Assembly (NCBI GenBank): GCA_046350095.1
Contig: JAXMBA010000002.1
Span: 1,240,001-1,304,000, forward strand
DNA length: 64,000 nucleotides
Origin: Urbifossiella sp046350095
GTDB taxonomy: Bacteria; Planctomycetota; Planctomycetia; Gemmatales; Gemmataceae
Reading direction: 5' to 3'
Numbering within the stretch: the first letter of the stretch is position 1; each line of letters starts with the position of its first letter. The translations under genes were made by a program, and so were the position numbers. This document shows, in pieces, positions 43,216 to 52,316 of this stretch. Below the pieces are notes generated by a model. The model was not told where the DNA came from. It saw nothing but the letters and a program-made list of their open reading frames with translations, and did no database searches.

Positions 43216-44673
43216 TCACCGCGGCGCCGCCAGCCCCGCGAGCGCCTCGGCCGGCTGGCCGAGCGCCCGGTACAGGCGGAACTGCGCCCGGTTGTGGTCG
43301 CCGACGGCCTGGTAGAAGTCGCGGTACGCCTGGTCCAGCGCCGACACCGCGGCCACCGCCTCCTGCGGCCGGAACACCAGCACCAGCTGCTCGCCGGCCC
43401 GCCGCGTCTGGCCCAGCCCCTGCAGGTTCTTCTCGGCCGTCGCCACCGCGTTCCGCACCTCGTCGCCGGCCGCGGCCAGCCGCCGCGCCGAGCGCACCAG
43501 CTGCGCGTGCGCCTGCGTCACCTCGGCGGCCACGGCGTCCTGCGTGCGCAGGAGTTCGAGCATCGCCCGCCGGCTGTCGGCGGCGCGCTCCCGGGTCGCG
43601 GCGCGGTTGCCGAAGCCGAGTCCCTGCAGCTCCCACACGGCCTGGACGTCCACGCTGAAGCGGGGGCCGAAGGCCTGCATGTCGTCGTTGACGCCGCCGC
43701 CGAAGTAGCCGCCGGCCAGGCCCGTCGGGTTCGAGCCGACGCCGCGCACCGCCACGGTGGGGTACAGCGGCCGCTTCCCCTCCTGCCGCGCCCGCGTCAG
43801 CGCCGCCTGCACCACCGCCTGGTACGACGCCAGTTCCGGCCGGTGCGTCAGCCCGACGGCGATCAGCTCCTCGACGGGCTGCCCGGGCTCGACCAGCGCC
43901 ACCGTCAGCGACGGCTCCTCGGCCGGCTCGACGAGCGTGCCCGGCCTCAGCCGCAGGAGGCGCGTCAGCTCGGAGCTGGACAGCTGCCACCGCTCGTACG
44001 CCGCCTCGACGCCCTGCCGGCGGCGCGCCGCTTCGGCCTTGGCGCGGTTCACCTCCAGGTCCGGCGCCAGGTCCGGGGCGAGCTTCTCGGTGCGGGCCAC
44101 GAGGTCTTCGGCCCGGCGCAGGGCGTCGGCGGCGCCGGCCACCTCGCCGCGCGCCTGCTGCACGTTGAAGTAGGCGACGGCGACGGCCAGCGTGGTGTCG
44201 TTGCGGGCGGTCTGGGCGTCGGCCTCGGCGGCGCGCACCAGCTGCCGCGCGGCGAGCGGGCCGAACACGGCGTCGGCCGTGGACACCACCGCCTGCGGCC
44301 CCACGCCCAGCAGCAGCGACGACCGGCTGGTCGTGAACACGGTGCCCACGATGTCCTGGATCTGCCCGTCGTGGCGGAAGTAGTCGATGCCGACGTTGAC
44401 GTTCGGGAGCCACAGCGCGTTGGCCCGTTCCAGCCGGGCGGCGGCGGCGCGGGTGCGCTCGTCGGCGATCTGGATGTCGAGGGCGTTGGCGCCGGTGAGG
44501 GCGAGCGCGGCGGGAAGGGTGATCGGCAGCGCGCCGGCGCCCGCAACCGGGGCGGCGGTCGGCGGGGCGGAGACGGTGTCGTAATCGGGGGGGCGGAAGC
44601 TGGCGCAGGCGGGAACGGCGAGTAGCCCGGCGGCCGCGAGCCAGCACACGGCGGCCCGTCCGGGCACAACCAT
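43216..44673 (-). CDS. TolC-like outer-membrane efflux protein
   Basis: 485 aa. Lipoprotein-type signal ending at C23 ('LLAVPACASF'). Two repeats of the outer-membrane-efflux family: long helices 'ARLERANALWLPNVNVGIDYF', 'VAVAYFNVQQARGEVAGAAD' and 'LDQAYRDFYQAVGDHNRAQFRLYRAL' (segments of a helical tunnel). It could form the channel for the RND/HlyD pump at 33686-38186, about 5 kb away. Confidence 0.86.
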   Translation of the reverse strand: MVVPGRAAVCWLAAAGLLAVPACASFRPPDYDTVSAPPTAAPVAGAGALPITLPAALALTGANALDIQIADERTRAAAARLERANALWLPNVNVGIDYFRHDGQIQDIVGTVFTTSRSSLLLGVGPQAVVSTADAVFGPLAARQLVRAAEADAQTARNDTTLAVAVAYFNVQQARGEVAGAADALRRAEDLVARTEKLAPDLAPDLEVNRAKAEAARRRQGVEAAYERWQLSSSELTRLLRLRPGTLVEPAEEPSLTVALVEPGQPVEELIAVGLTHRPELASYQAVVQAALTRARQEGKRPLYPTVAVRGVGSNPTGLAGGYFGGGVNDDMQAFGPRFSVDVQAVWELQGLGFGNRAATRERAADSRRAMLELLRTQDAVAAEVTQAHAQLVRSARRLAAAGDEVRNAVATAEKNLQGLGQTRRAGEQLVLVFRPQEAVAAVSALDQAYRDFYQAVGDHNRAQFRLYRALGQPAEALAGLAAPR

Positions 44674-44741
44674 CCGATACCCCCCGAGGCGCCCCGACGA
44701 CCGCCACCACGGGGATTATCGGCACGACGCAAACCCCCGCT

Positions 44742-47700
44742 TCAGCCGGGGGCGGGAATCGTGTCGGTCGTACGGGTCAGGGCGAGGGCGGGGCGAGGCC
44801 GCCCCGGCGACCGCCGGGGCCGTCCAGGCCCGCGCCCGGCACCGCGGGGGCGCCGGCTGACCCGGGCCGGGCTGACCCGGCCCCAACTGGCCCGGGGCGG
44901 GCAGGGCGGGGCCGCGCCGGCCGCCGGGGCCGTCCAGCCCCGGCGCCGGGCGCGCGCCGGCACGCCCGGGTTCGGCTGACCGGGGCCGGGCTGACCCGGC
45001 CCCAACTGGCCCGGGGCGGGCCGCCCCGGGCCGGGCTGACCCGGCCCGAGTTCGCCAGGCGCCGGGTTCGGCTGACCGGGGCCGGGCTGACCCGGCCCGA
45101 GCTGGCCCGGGGCGGGCAACGGACCCGGCTGACCCGGGCCGGGCTGACCGGGGGGGGCAAACCCGCCGCGGCCGGGGCCGGGCTGACCCCCGTTGCCGTC
45201 CAGGCCCGCGGGCTCGGGGCCGCCGACGTGCTCCGTCAGCTTCGCCGTCTCCAGCACGGCGCCGGTCAGCTGGATCACCACCCGCTCGCCGTCCGGCGAC
45301 ACGTGGAAGTAGCCGCCCACGTACTGCATCCCGGCGCTGCGGATGGTGCCGGCCTTCTTGTAGCTCGCCGGGTCGGCCGGGTCGGCCACCTCGTACACGT
45401 CCAGGCCGGGGGCGAAGTTCTGCTGCTCCATCCCGTGCGACGCCACCAGCAGCTTCTTGCCGTCCGGGGTGAACCGGGCGTAGCCGTTCTGGTTCTTCCG
45501 GCCGGCCGTCGCCAGCAGCTTCTTCGGGGCGGCGGCGGCGGCGATCACGACCAGCTCGCCGGCCTGCCCGCCGGACGCGCCGGCGGCGGCCACCATCTTG
45601 CCGTCCGGCCCCACGGCCACGTCGGTGGTGCCGCGCGGCAGCGACAGCGGCCGCGGCTCCAGCGTGGCGGGGTCGCACACCAGCAGCGCCTGGCTGGCGG
45701 CCCGCGGGTCCTCGGTCACCAGCAGGCTCTTGCCGTCGGCCGTGCGGGACAGGTTCCACGCGGCGTTCGGCAGCTCCTTGTCCTTGATCACCTTCTTCAG
45801 GTCGGCGGTGTCGTACTGGCGGAGCATCGCCTTCCCCTTGCCGCCGACCGGGGCGCGCGACGTGAGCACCGTCAGCACCTTGCCGTCGGGCGACACGTCG
45901 AGCCCGCGGACCGGGGCGCCGGTGGCGACGGCGGCGACCGACTTCAGCTCGGTCCGCTCGGCCACCTTCTTGTCGCGGATGCCGGCCAGGTCGTAGACGA
46001 GGATGTCGCCGGCGCCGGCGACGCGGTCGCCCTTCTGCGCCAGCGTGGCGGGGCTGAGCGGGGCGGTGGCCAGGTACAGCTTGCCGCCGGCGGTGTCGAG
46101 GGCGGCGCGGACGCCGAGCTGGCTGATCTTCCAGTCGCCCTTGGGCGCGAAGTCGGGGTAGGAGTAGCGGTTCAACTTGTACGTCGCCTTGGAGGCCGAG
46201 ACGGCCTGCATCGACACCGTGAACACCTCCGACTTGTCCACGTCGAAGGCGATGGCGAAGAACGGGTCGATCTGCATGGCGAGGGCGGGGGTGATGTACC
46301 CGGCGCCGGAGCTGCCGCCGAACCCGGGGGTGCCGCCGCCGGGGTTGAACCCACCGGGGCCTTGCATCGGGAAGCCCATGCCGGGCGGCGCGCCGGGCGG
46401 CGGGGCACCGCGCCCGGACCCTGGATGCCCATGCCGGGCGGCGGGCCGCCGGGGATGCCCATGCCGGGCGGCGGGCCGCCGCGGCCGGGGATACCCATAC
46501 CCGGAGGCGGGCCGCCGGCGCCGGGGATCACCATGCCGGGCGGCGGGCCGCCGGGCCCCTGGATGCCCATACCGGGCGGCGGGCCGCCACCACCCGGGAA
46601 CGTCATACCCGCGGGCGGGCCGCCACCACCCGGGAACGTCATACCCGCGGGCGGGCCGCCGGGGCCGGGGATGCCCATGCCCGCGGGCGGGCCGCCGCCG
46701 GGGAACGTCATGCCCGCGGGCGGGCCGCCGGACGTCACCTGCCCGTCGGCGCCGCCGCCGCGGGGGGTCGGCTTGCCGGGCCCGCCGCCATCGGGGCCGT
46801 TCGGCGTGTTGGCGGCGACGTTTTCGCCGCCGCTGCCGGCGGTGAACTTCAGGGAGTCGATGAACCGCTTGCCCTGCGGCGCGAACGACGCGTCCGTCTC
46901 GTGCCCGGCGATGAGGACGATGAGCTTCCCGCCGGCCGCCACCAGCTTCCCGACGGCCACCCCGCCGGGCGGGTCGAAGGCGAAGTCCACGTCGTAGGCC
47001 AGGTTCCCGTCGACAATCGTCTCCCGCTTCCCGGCGACCTTCAGCTTGCGCTCGGTCTTCTGCGCGCCGAACCGGAACGGGCTGCCGCGGGTCTGCTTCT
47101 GGGAACTCTTCTCCAGCCCGGTCAGCATCAGGTCGAGCATCATCCGCGGCTGGACCGCCCGGGCCTCGGGCGGCAGCGTCGCGGCCACCACGATGAACGC
47201 GCTGGTCTCGTCCGGGGACAGGAGCCCGTTCATCCGTGTCGTCGTGCCGCCGTCGTTCTGGGTCTCGTTCTTGTTCGGCGTGCCGGGCATCTCGACGGTG
47301 AAGCCGTCGCCCGTGAAGGGCTGCCACGCCGCCTCGCCGCCGCCAGGCGGGGTCATGCCGCGCGGGGGGCCGCCCTTCGAGCCGCCGTCGGCGGGCGGGG
47401 TGGTGGTGCCCGACGAGCCGGACGACGCGACCGGCGTGTCCTTCTTGAACGCGAAGTACGCGCCGATGCCGCCGCCCGCCAGCACCACGACGCCGACCCC
47501 GGCCAGGATCAGCGGCATCGCCGACCCGCCGCCGCTCGCCGCCTTCTTCTTCCCCTTCCGCCGCGGGCGGTCGTCGTCGTCCTCGTCGTCCTCGTCGTCG
47601 TCGTCCCGACGGCGGCTCGGCTTCCCCTTCGGGAGCATGTCGGCGGCGGACTTGGCGGGCGGCCCGTTCGAGCCGCGGGCCGGCGCCGTCTTCGCGGTGG

Positions 47701-47857
47701 GGAGGGCGTCGCCGGCCGACTTGCCGCGGCCGGCGGGGACGGGGAGCTGCGTCTTGCACGACGTGCAGCGGATGGTCTTGCCGGCGAGGCTGGTGGGCAC
47801 GTCGAACCCGGCCTGGCACCCCGGGCACTTGATGGCGATGGTGTCGGCGGCGGCCAT
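44742..47857 (-). CDS. Zinc-ribbon membrane protein with collagen-like repeats, frameshifted
   Basis: The start at 47857 gives an N-terminal zinc ribbon (CPGC at 11-14, CTSC at 32-35), a Lys/Asp-rich linker, a membrane helix near 114-135 and a folded region of about 200 residues. Then come Gly-Pro-Pro-(Pro/Ala)-Gly-Met-type repeats (plus strand about 46380-46740). At about 46405-46420 the frame is lost; a continuation in the +1 frame resumes 'GAPPPGAPPGMGF' and encodes a 7-bladed-propeller-like domain and a Gly-Gln-Pro-rich tail to 44742. One missing base restores a single protein of about 1040 aa. Either a sequencing or repeat slippage error, a broken gene, or programmed frameshifting. Confidence 0.7.
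44780..45190. repeat. GC-rich tandem degenerate repeats in the protein tail
   Basis: Words such as GGGCTGACCCGG and CCAACTGGCCCGGGGCGGG recur many times, encoding Gly-Pro-Gly-Gln-Pro units on the minus strand. The pattern slips between frames toward 44780, so the true C-terminus is uncertain. Confidence 0.7.
46440..46730. repeat. Tandem 27-45-bp repeats encoding collagen-like segment
   Basis: Near-identical units containing CCCGGGCGGCGGGCCGCC and GGGGATGCCCAT or GGGAACGTCAT repeat about eight times; they encode Gly-Gly-Pro-Pro-x-Gly-Met-x-(Phe/Ile)-Pro-Gly units on the minus strand. The frameshift of the host gene is at their downstream edge. Confidence 0.8.
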
Positions 47858-47961
47858 GTCGTCCTCCGGGCCGGGGGCGGTCGGCGAGTGATCGTCAGAA
47901 TAGCCTATCCGGCCGCGGCCGGCGGTGCAACGCTGGTGTTACGTTCGGAGTGGCCGCGCCG

Positions 47962-47992
47962 TTGGCGCCGGGGCCGCGGGCCGCGGTATAAC
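47962..47992 (+). promoter_or_regulatory. Promoter TTGGCG-19-TATAAC close to a GTG start
   Basis: TTGGCG at 47962-47967 and TATAAC at 47987-47992 with 19-nt spacing. The GTG start of the oxidoreductase at 48000 is only 7 nt beyond the -10 box, so the transcript would begin at or next to the start codon. Confidence 0.5.
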
Positions 47993-47999
47993 GTCCCCC

Positions 48000-49583
48000 G
48001 TGAAGCCGACCCGCCGCGACCTCCTCGCCGCCGCCCCGCTCGCCGTGACAGCCGGGTGTCACCCCGACCCCGCGCCGCTCCCGCCCGGCGACCTCGTCGG
48101 CCCGTCCGACTCACTCGGCCACCGGCTCCGCGACGGCTGGCGCCCCGAGCCCGACGCCTGGACCTCGCACCAAATCGTGATCGTCGGCGGCGGCGCGGCG
48201 GGGCTCGCGGCGGCGTGGCGGCTGCGGCGCAAGGGCGTTTCCGACTTCGCGCTGCTGGAGCTCGAACCCGAGCTCGGCGGCACGGCGCGCGGCGGCACCT
48301 CGGCGGCCGGGCCGTACCCGTGGGGGGCGCACTACGTTCCCGCGCCGCTCGCCGGCAACCCGCTGCTCGTCGAGCTGCTCCGCGAGATGGGCGTCGTCGA
48401 GGGGATGAACCCCGACGGCTCGCCGGTGATCGCCGAGGGCGTGCTGTGCCGCGACCCGCAGGAGCGGCTGTTCTTCCGCGGCCGCTGGTACGACGGCCTG
48501 TTCCTCCACGCCGGCGAGGAGCCGGGGGACGCCGAGCAGCTGCGGCGCTTCACCGCCGAGGTCGGCCGCTGGGCCGGCTGGCGCGACGGCGCGGGGCGGC
48601 GGGCGTTCGCCATCCCGGTCGCCACCGGCTCCGACGACCCGGCCGTGGTCGCGCTCGACCGACAGCCCTTCGCCGACTGGCTGACCGCGAACGGGTTCAC
48701 GTCGCCGCGGCTGCGCTGGCTCGCCGACTACGCCTGCCGCGACGACTACGGCCTGACCGCCGAGCAGGCGAGCGCGTGGGCCGGGCTCTTCTACTTCGCG
48801 TCGCGGGTGAAGGGGCCGGGGGCCGAGGCGCAGCCGCTGATGACGTGGCCCGAGGGGAACGCGCGGCTGATCCGCCACCTCGCCGACAGCGCGAAGGAGC
48901 AGGTGCAGCCCGGCTGGGCCGCCGCCGACGTGCGGCCCGCCGGCGACGGCGTGGAGGTGGTGGCGGTGTCCGCCGACGGCCGGGTGCGCGGGCTGCGGGC
49001 GCGGCGGGTGATCGTGGCGACGCCGCAGTTCGTGACGCGCCAGCTGGTGCGCGGGCTGCGCGAGCAGCCGTGGCGCTTGGCGTTCAGCTACGGGGCGTGG
49101 CTCGTCGCCAACCTGCACCTGCGCGACCGGCCGACGGGGCTCGGCGTGCCGCTGGCGTGGGACAACGTGCTTTACGAAAGCTCGTCGCTCGGCTACGTCG
49201 TGAACACGCACCAGCGCGGCGCCGACCACGGCCCGACGGTGTGGACGTACTACCGGCCGTTCACCGACGCCGACCCGCGCGAGGCGCGGCTGCGACTGCT
49301 CGGCACCGGCCGCGACGGCTGGGCCGAGGCGGTGCTGGCCGACCTGGCGATGGCGCACCCCGACCTGCGCCGGCTGGTGACGCGGCTCGACGTGATGCGC
49401 TGGGGCCACGCGATGGTGCGGCCGGTGCCGGGCTTCGTGTGGGGGCCGGACCGGCGGCGCGCGGCGGAGCCGCTGGGGCGCGTCCACTTCGCGGGCGCGG
49501 ACCTCGGCGGCGTGCCGATCTTCGAGGAGGCGCTGCACCACGGCGCCCGCGCCGCGGACGAGGTGATTCGAGGACCGGAATAA
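48000..49583 (+). CDS. Exported FAD-dependent oxidoreductase (amine-oxidase-like)
   Basis: 527 aa from GTG at 48000. The start 'KPTRRDLLAAAPLAVTAGC' combines a twin-arginine motif with a lipobox, so a folded flavoprotein may be exported and lipid-anchored. The FAD site is 'QIVIVGGGAAGLAAAWRLRR' near 56-75, with 'LLELEPELGGTARGG' after it; the C-terminus has 'GRVHFAGADLGGVPIFEEALHHGARAA' typical of amine oxidases. The substrate is unknown. A shorter leader or upstream starts lack a ribosome site. Confidence 0.8.
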   Translation: MKPTRRDLLAAAPLAVTAGCHPDPAPLPPGDLVGPSDSLGHRLRDGWRPEPDAWTSHQIVIVGGGAAGLAAAWRLRRKGVSDFALLELEPELGGTARGGTSAAGPYPWGAHYVPAPLAGNPLLVELLREMGVVEGMNPDGSPVIAEGVLCRDPQERLFFRGRWYDGLFLHAGEEPGDAEQLRRFTAEVGRWAGWRDGAGRRAFAIPVATGSDDPAVVALDRQPFADWLTANGFTSPRLRWLADYACRDDYGLTAEQASAWAGLFYFASRVKGPGAEAQPLMTWPEGNARLIRHLADSAKEQVQPGWAAADVRPAGDGVEVVAVSADGRVRGLRARRVIVATPQFVTRQLVRGLREQPWRLAFSYGAWLVANLHLRDRPTGLGVPLAWDNVLYESSSLGYVVNTHQRGADHGPTVWTYYRPFTDADPREARLRLLGTGRDGWAEAVLADLAMAHPDLRRLVTRLDVMRWGHAMVRPVPGFVWGPDRRRAAEPLGRVHFAGADLGGVPIFEEALHHGARAADEVIRGPE

Positions 49584-49586
49584 TGA

Positions 49587-49664
49587 ACAGGATCACAGGA
49601 TGAACGGGATGCCGAACCGGGCTGATTGCCTTGGTTCGGCATCCCGTTCATCCTGTTATCCTGT
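49587..49664. repeat. Palindromic repeat C, copy 2
   Basis: 32-bp arms at 49587-49618 and 49633-49664 with one mismatch, same family as 32182-32298. It begins just after the oxidoreductase stop codon and ends 33 nt before the next start. Confidence 0.88.
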
Positions 49665-49697
49665 CGAAATTGTTTTCGTGATCGATCAGGAGTGCCG

Positions 49698-50909
49698 ATG
49701 CGCCTCGCCTTTTTCCTCGCACTCACACCCGCACTCGCGCTCGCCGCCGACTGGCCGCAGTTCCACGGCCCCGGCCGCGACAACCACTCCGCCGAGACCG
49801 GCCTCGCCAAACAGTGGCCGGCCGCCGGGCCGCCCGTGGTGTGGACGAAGGACGTCGGCCAGGGCTGGGCCGGGCCGGTCGTCGCCGGCGGCAAGCTCCT
49901 CGTCTTCCACCGCGCCGGCGACGAGGAGCGGCTCGAAGCCCTCGACCCCGCCACCGGCAAGGCGCTGTGGGCGTTCGGCTACCGCGCCCGCTACCGCGAC
50001 GACTTCGGCATGGACGAGGGGCCGCGCGCCACGCCCACCGTCGCCGGCGGCGCCGTGTTCGCGCTCGGCGCCAACGGCGACCTGCACGCCGTGGACCTCG
50101 CCACCGGCAAGGCCCGCTGGCACCGCGCGCTCCTCGCCGACTACGGCGCCGACAAGGGCTTCTTCGGCGTCGCCGGGTCGCCGCTCGTGGCCGACGGCAA
50201 GGTGATCGTGAACGTCGGGGCGAAGGGCGCCGGGGTGGTCGCGTTCGACGCCGCCACCGGCAAGGAGGCGTGGAAGGCCACCGACGACGCGGCCGGGTAC
50301 TCGTCGCCGGTGCTGGCCACGCTCGACGGCAAGGCCACGGCCGTGGTGCTGACCCGCGACGGGCTCGTCGGCCTCGACCCCGCCAGCGGCGCCGTGCGGT
50401 TCACGCACCCGTACAAGCCGCGCATCCGCGAGAGCGTCAGCGCCGCCACGCCGCTGGTGTGGAACGGCGAGGTGTTCCTCACCGTGTCCTACGGCCTGGG
50501 GGCGGCACTGCTGCGGCCGGCGGGCGCGGCCGTGGAGGAGGTGTGGGCCAACGACCGGTCGCTGTCGTGCCAGTACAACACGCCGGTGCGCGTGGGCGAG
50601 TTCCTGTACGGCGCCCACGGCCGGGCCGACGGCGCCCCGCCGGAGCTGCGCTGCGTCGAGTGGAAGACCGGCGCCGTGAAGTGGGCGCGGCCGCGGTTCG
50701 GCCCGGCGAGCCTGATCGCCGCGGACGGCGGCGTGCTGGCGCTGACGGCCGGCGGCGAGCTGGTGCGGTTCGACGCCAGCCCGGCGGGGTACGTCGAGCG
50801 CGGCCGCGCGGCCGTGCTGGGCGCGCCGACGCGGGCCGCCCCCGCCCTGAGCGACGGCCGCCTGTTCGCCCGCGACGGGGCCAAACTCGTGTGCGTGAAC
50901 CTGAAGTGA
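49698..50909 (+). CDS. Exported PQQ-like beta-propeller protein
   Basis: 403 aa with a signal peptide (1-16, ending ALA-A). Then 'DWPQFHGPGRDNHS' and repeated propeller blades with 'LDPATGKALW', 'VDLATGKARW' and 'FDAATGKEAW' motifs, as in the PQQ_2/outer-membrane BamB-like family common in planctomycetes. No PQQ-binding Cys pair is seen, so it is probably a binding or scaffold protein. CAGGAG at 49687-49692. Confidence 0.85.
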   Translation: MRLAFFLALTPALALAADWPQFHGPGRDNHSAETGLAKQWPAAGPPVVWTKDVGQGWAGPVVAGGKLLVFHRAGDEERLEALDPATGKALWAFGYRARYRDDFGMDEGPRATPTVAGGAVFALGANGDLHAVDLATGKARWHRALLADYGADKGFFGVAGSPLVADGKVIVNVGAKGAGVVAFDAATGKEAWKATDDAAGYSSPVLATLDGKATAVVLTRDGLVGLDPASGAVRFTHPYKPRIRESVSAATPLVWNGEVFLTVSYGLGAALLRPAGAAVEEVWANDRSLSCQYNTPVRVGEFLYGAHGRADGAPPELRCVEWKTGAVKWARPRFGPASLIAADGGVLALTAGGELVRFDASPAGYVERGRAAVLGAPTRAAPALSDGRLFARDGAKLVCVNLK

Positions 50910-50928
50910 CCCCACCCCGGAGGTTGCC

Positions 50929-51255
50929 GTGAGCCGCTACGCCGAGGACGACGACGACGACCGCCCGCGCCGCCGCCGGCGCCGCGGGGCCCGCGACGTG
51001 CCGTGCCCGAAGTGCGGGTCGGAGTACAGCTTCCCGGGCCTGTGGCCGTGGTACCTGGGGACGGTGGGGCTGATGTTCTGCCGGGCGGTGGTGTGTGCCG
51101 ACTGCGGCCACGAGTTCGACGCGAAGAAGCCGTCGGCCGACCTGCCGACGCGGAAGCGGAACCTGGCGATCGGCATCAACGGCTGCGGCCTGCTGGGCAT
51201 CCTGGCGGTGTTCGGCCTGCTGGCGCTGTGGCTGATGCTGACGATGAAGCGGTGA
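50929..51255 (+). CDS. Small zinc-ribbon membrane protein
   Basis: 108 aa from GTG at 50929 after GGAGG at 50919-50923. Acidic/Arg-rich start, a zinc ribbon made of CPKC (26-29) and CADC (56-59), and one C-terminal membrane helix ('GLLGILAVFGLLALWLMLTM'). Function unknown. It follows the propeller gene by 19 bp. Confidence 0.75.
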   Translation: MSRYAEDDDDDRPRRRRRRGARDVPCPKCGSEYSFPGLWPWYLGTVGLMFCRAVVCADCGHEFDAKKPSADLPTRKRNLAIGINGCGLLGILAVFGLLALWLMLTMKR

Positions 51256-51279
51256 CGGCCGCGGCCCGGGTCGATGGCT

Positions 51280-51489
51280 TTCAGGCCGAAGGCCTGGCAG
51301 CCCTCAGCCCAGGGCAAGCGACGAAGTCGCGCCGCCCTGGGTACGGGGATCCAACCACGCCGCAGGCTGAAGGCCTGCCAGCCGGCTGGTAGGCCTTCAG
51401 CCTGCAACACCACACGTCCTCCGTACCCAGGGCGGCGGTCGCTGCGCTCCCTTGCCCTGGGCTGAGGGCTGCCAGGCCTTCGGCCTGAA
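51280..51489. repeat. Nested palindrome, 210 bp
   Basis: Outer arms of about 65 bp (from 51280 and ending 51489) are mutually inverted with few mismatches over TTCAGGCCGAAGGCCTGGCA and CAGCCCAGGGC words. Inside lies a 44-bp palindrome at 51362-51405 (one mismatch, almost no loop). It can fold as a cross or clover-leaf. It lies in the gap between two convergent genes. Confidence 0.85.
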
Positions 51490-51521
51490 GACGGGAGCGG
51501 CGTGTCTGACGCGGCCCGCCC

Positions 51522-52076
51522 CTACAGCTTCCCCTCCAGCCCCAGCTGGTGGAAGTAGTGCGTCACGCTGTCCTGGTTCGCCAGCAGCCAGTCGATCGTC
51601 GGCTCGCCGCGCATCGCCTTCTTGATCACCTTCGCCGTCGCCTCGCGGTTCACCGCGAACAGCGCCGCGTGGTCCACCTCGCCCTCCGGCACGCTCAGGA
51701 TCGCCGGGTCCAGCCACACGCTGTAGATGATGCCGAGGTCGTTCGCCTTCTCCTTCGGGATGTCGCCGGCGCGCACCGCGTCCAGCACCCCGTGCGCGAT
51801 GCCGGCCTGGACGGTGCCCATCAGGATGCCGGTGTAGCGGGCGTCCTTCACCGTCACCTTGCTCACCATCAGGGTGGCCGGCTTCACCTGCACGTCCGAG
51901 TTGAGGATGGCGAACACCCGCGTGTGCCCCTTCACCTGGTCGCCGACGAGCGTGGCCAGCGCGGTGCCCACCGGGCCGTCCAGCTCGCCGATCACCACCT
52001 CCGGCTCGGCGCACAGGTAGTCCTTGTCGCCCTCGACCAGCGCCTCGCCGGTCCGCATCACGATCCGCTCGGCCAT
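51522..52076 (-). CDS. Formaldehyde-activating-enzyme-like protein (Fae family), atypical
   Basis: 184 aa, near the usual Fae length. Family blocks are visible: 'MRTGEALVEGDK', 'GPVGTALATLV', 'LNSDVQVKPATLMVSKVT' and 'GIAHGVLDAVRAGDIPKEKANDLGII'. Fae condenses formaldehyde with tetrahydromethanopterin. In place of the catalytic His of Fae (His17 in the well-studied enzyme, in an 'AHID'-type stretch) the alignment has Ala-Glu-Pro-Glu, so classic activity is doubtful. No other C1 gene is nearby. ATG at 52076 has GAGGA upstream. Confidence 0.75.
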   Translation of the reverse strand: MAERIVMRTGEALVEGDKDYLCAEPEVVIGELDGPVGTALATLVGDQVKGHTRVFAILNSDVQVKPATLMVSKVTVKDARYTGILMGTVQAGIAHGVLDAVRAGDIPKEKANDLGIIYSVWLDPAILSVPEGEVDHAALFAVNREATAKVIKKAMRGEPTIDWLLANQDSVTHYFHQLGLEGKL

Positions 52077-52316
52077 CGCGTGTCCTCCCCGGCGGCCGGC
52101 GCGGCCGCGGTCGGGCTCAGCTTACGGAGCGGTTCGGGCGGCGGGGGCGGGGCGGCGGTTCGGCCGCGAGTCTCCGGGCCGCCCGTCGAACCCCCAGCGG
52201 TCGCCGATCTCACGCCTTTCCCGGGACGGCCGACGGTCGCGCCGACTATGAATGGGGGGTCGCCGGCCCACCCCACCCTCGGACCGAGATGGCTCCTCAC
52301 TGCCCCGACTGCCGTC

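Noticed and set aside
46440..46730. Regular repeats resembling a CRISPR array
   Set aside because: They are in-frame codon repeats for a collagen-like protein, with no spacers of uniform length and no cas gene.
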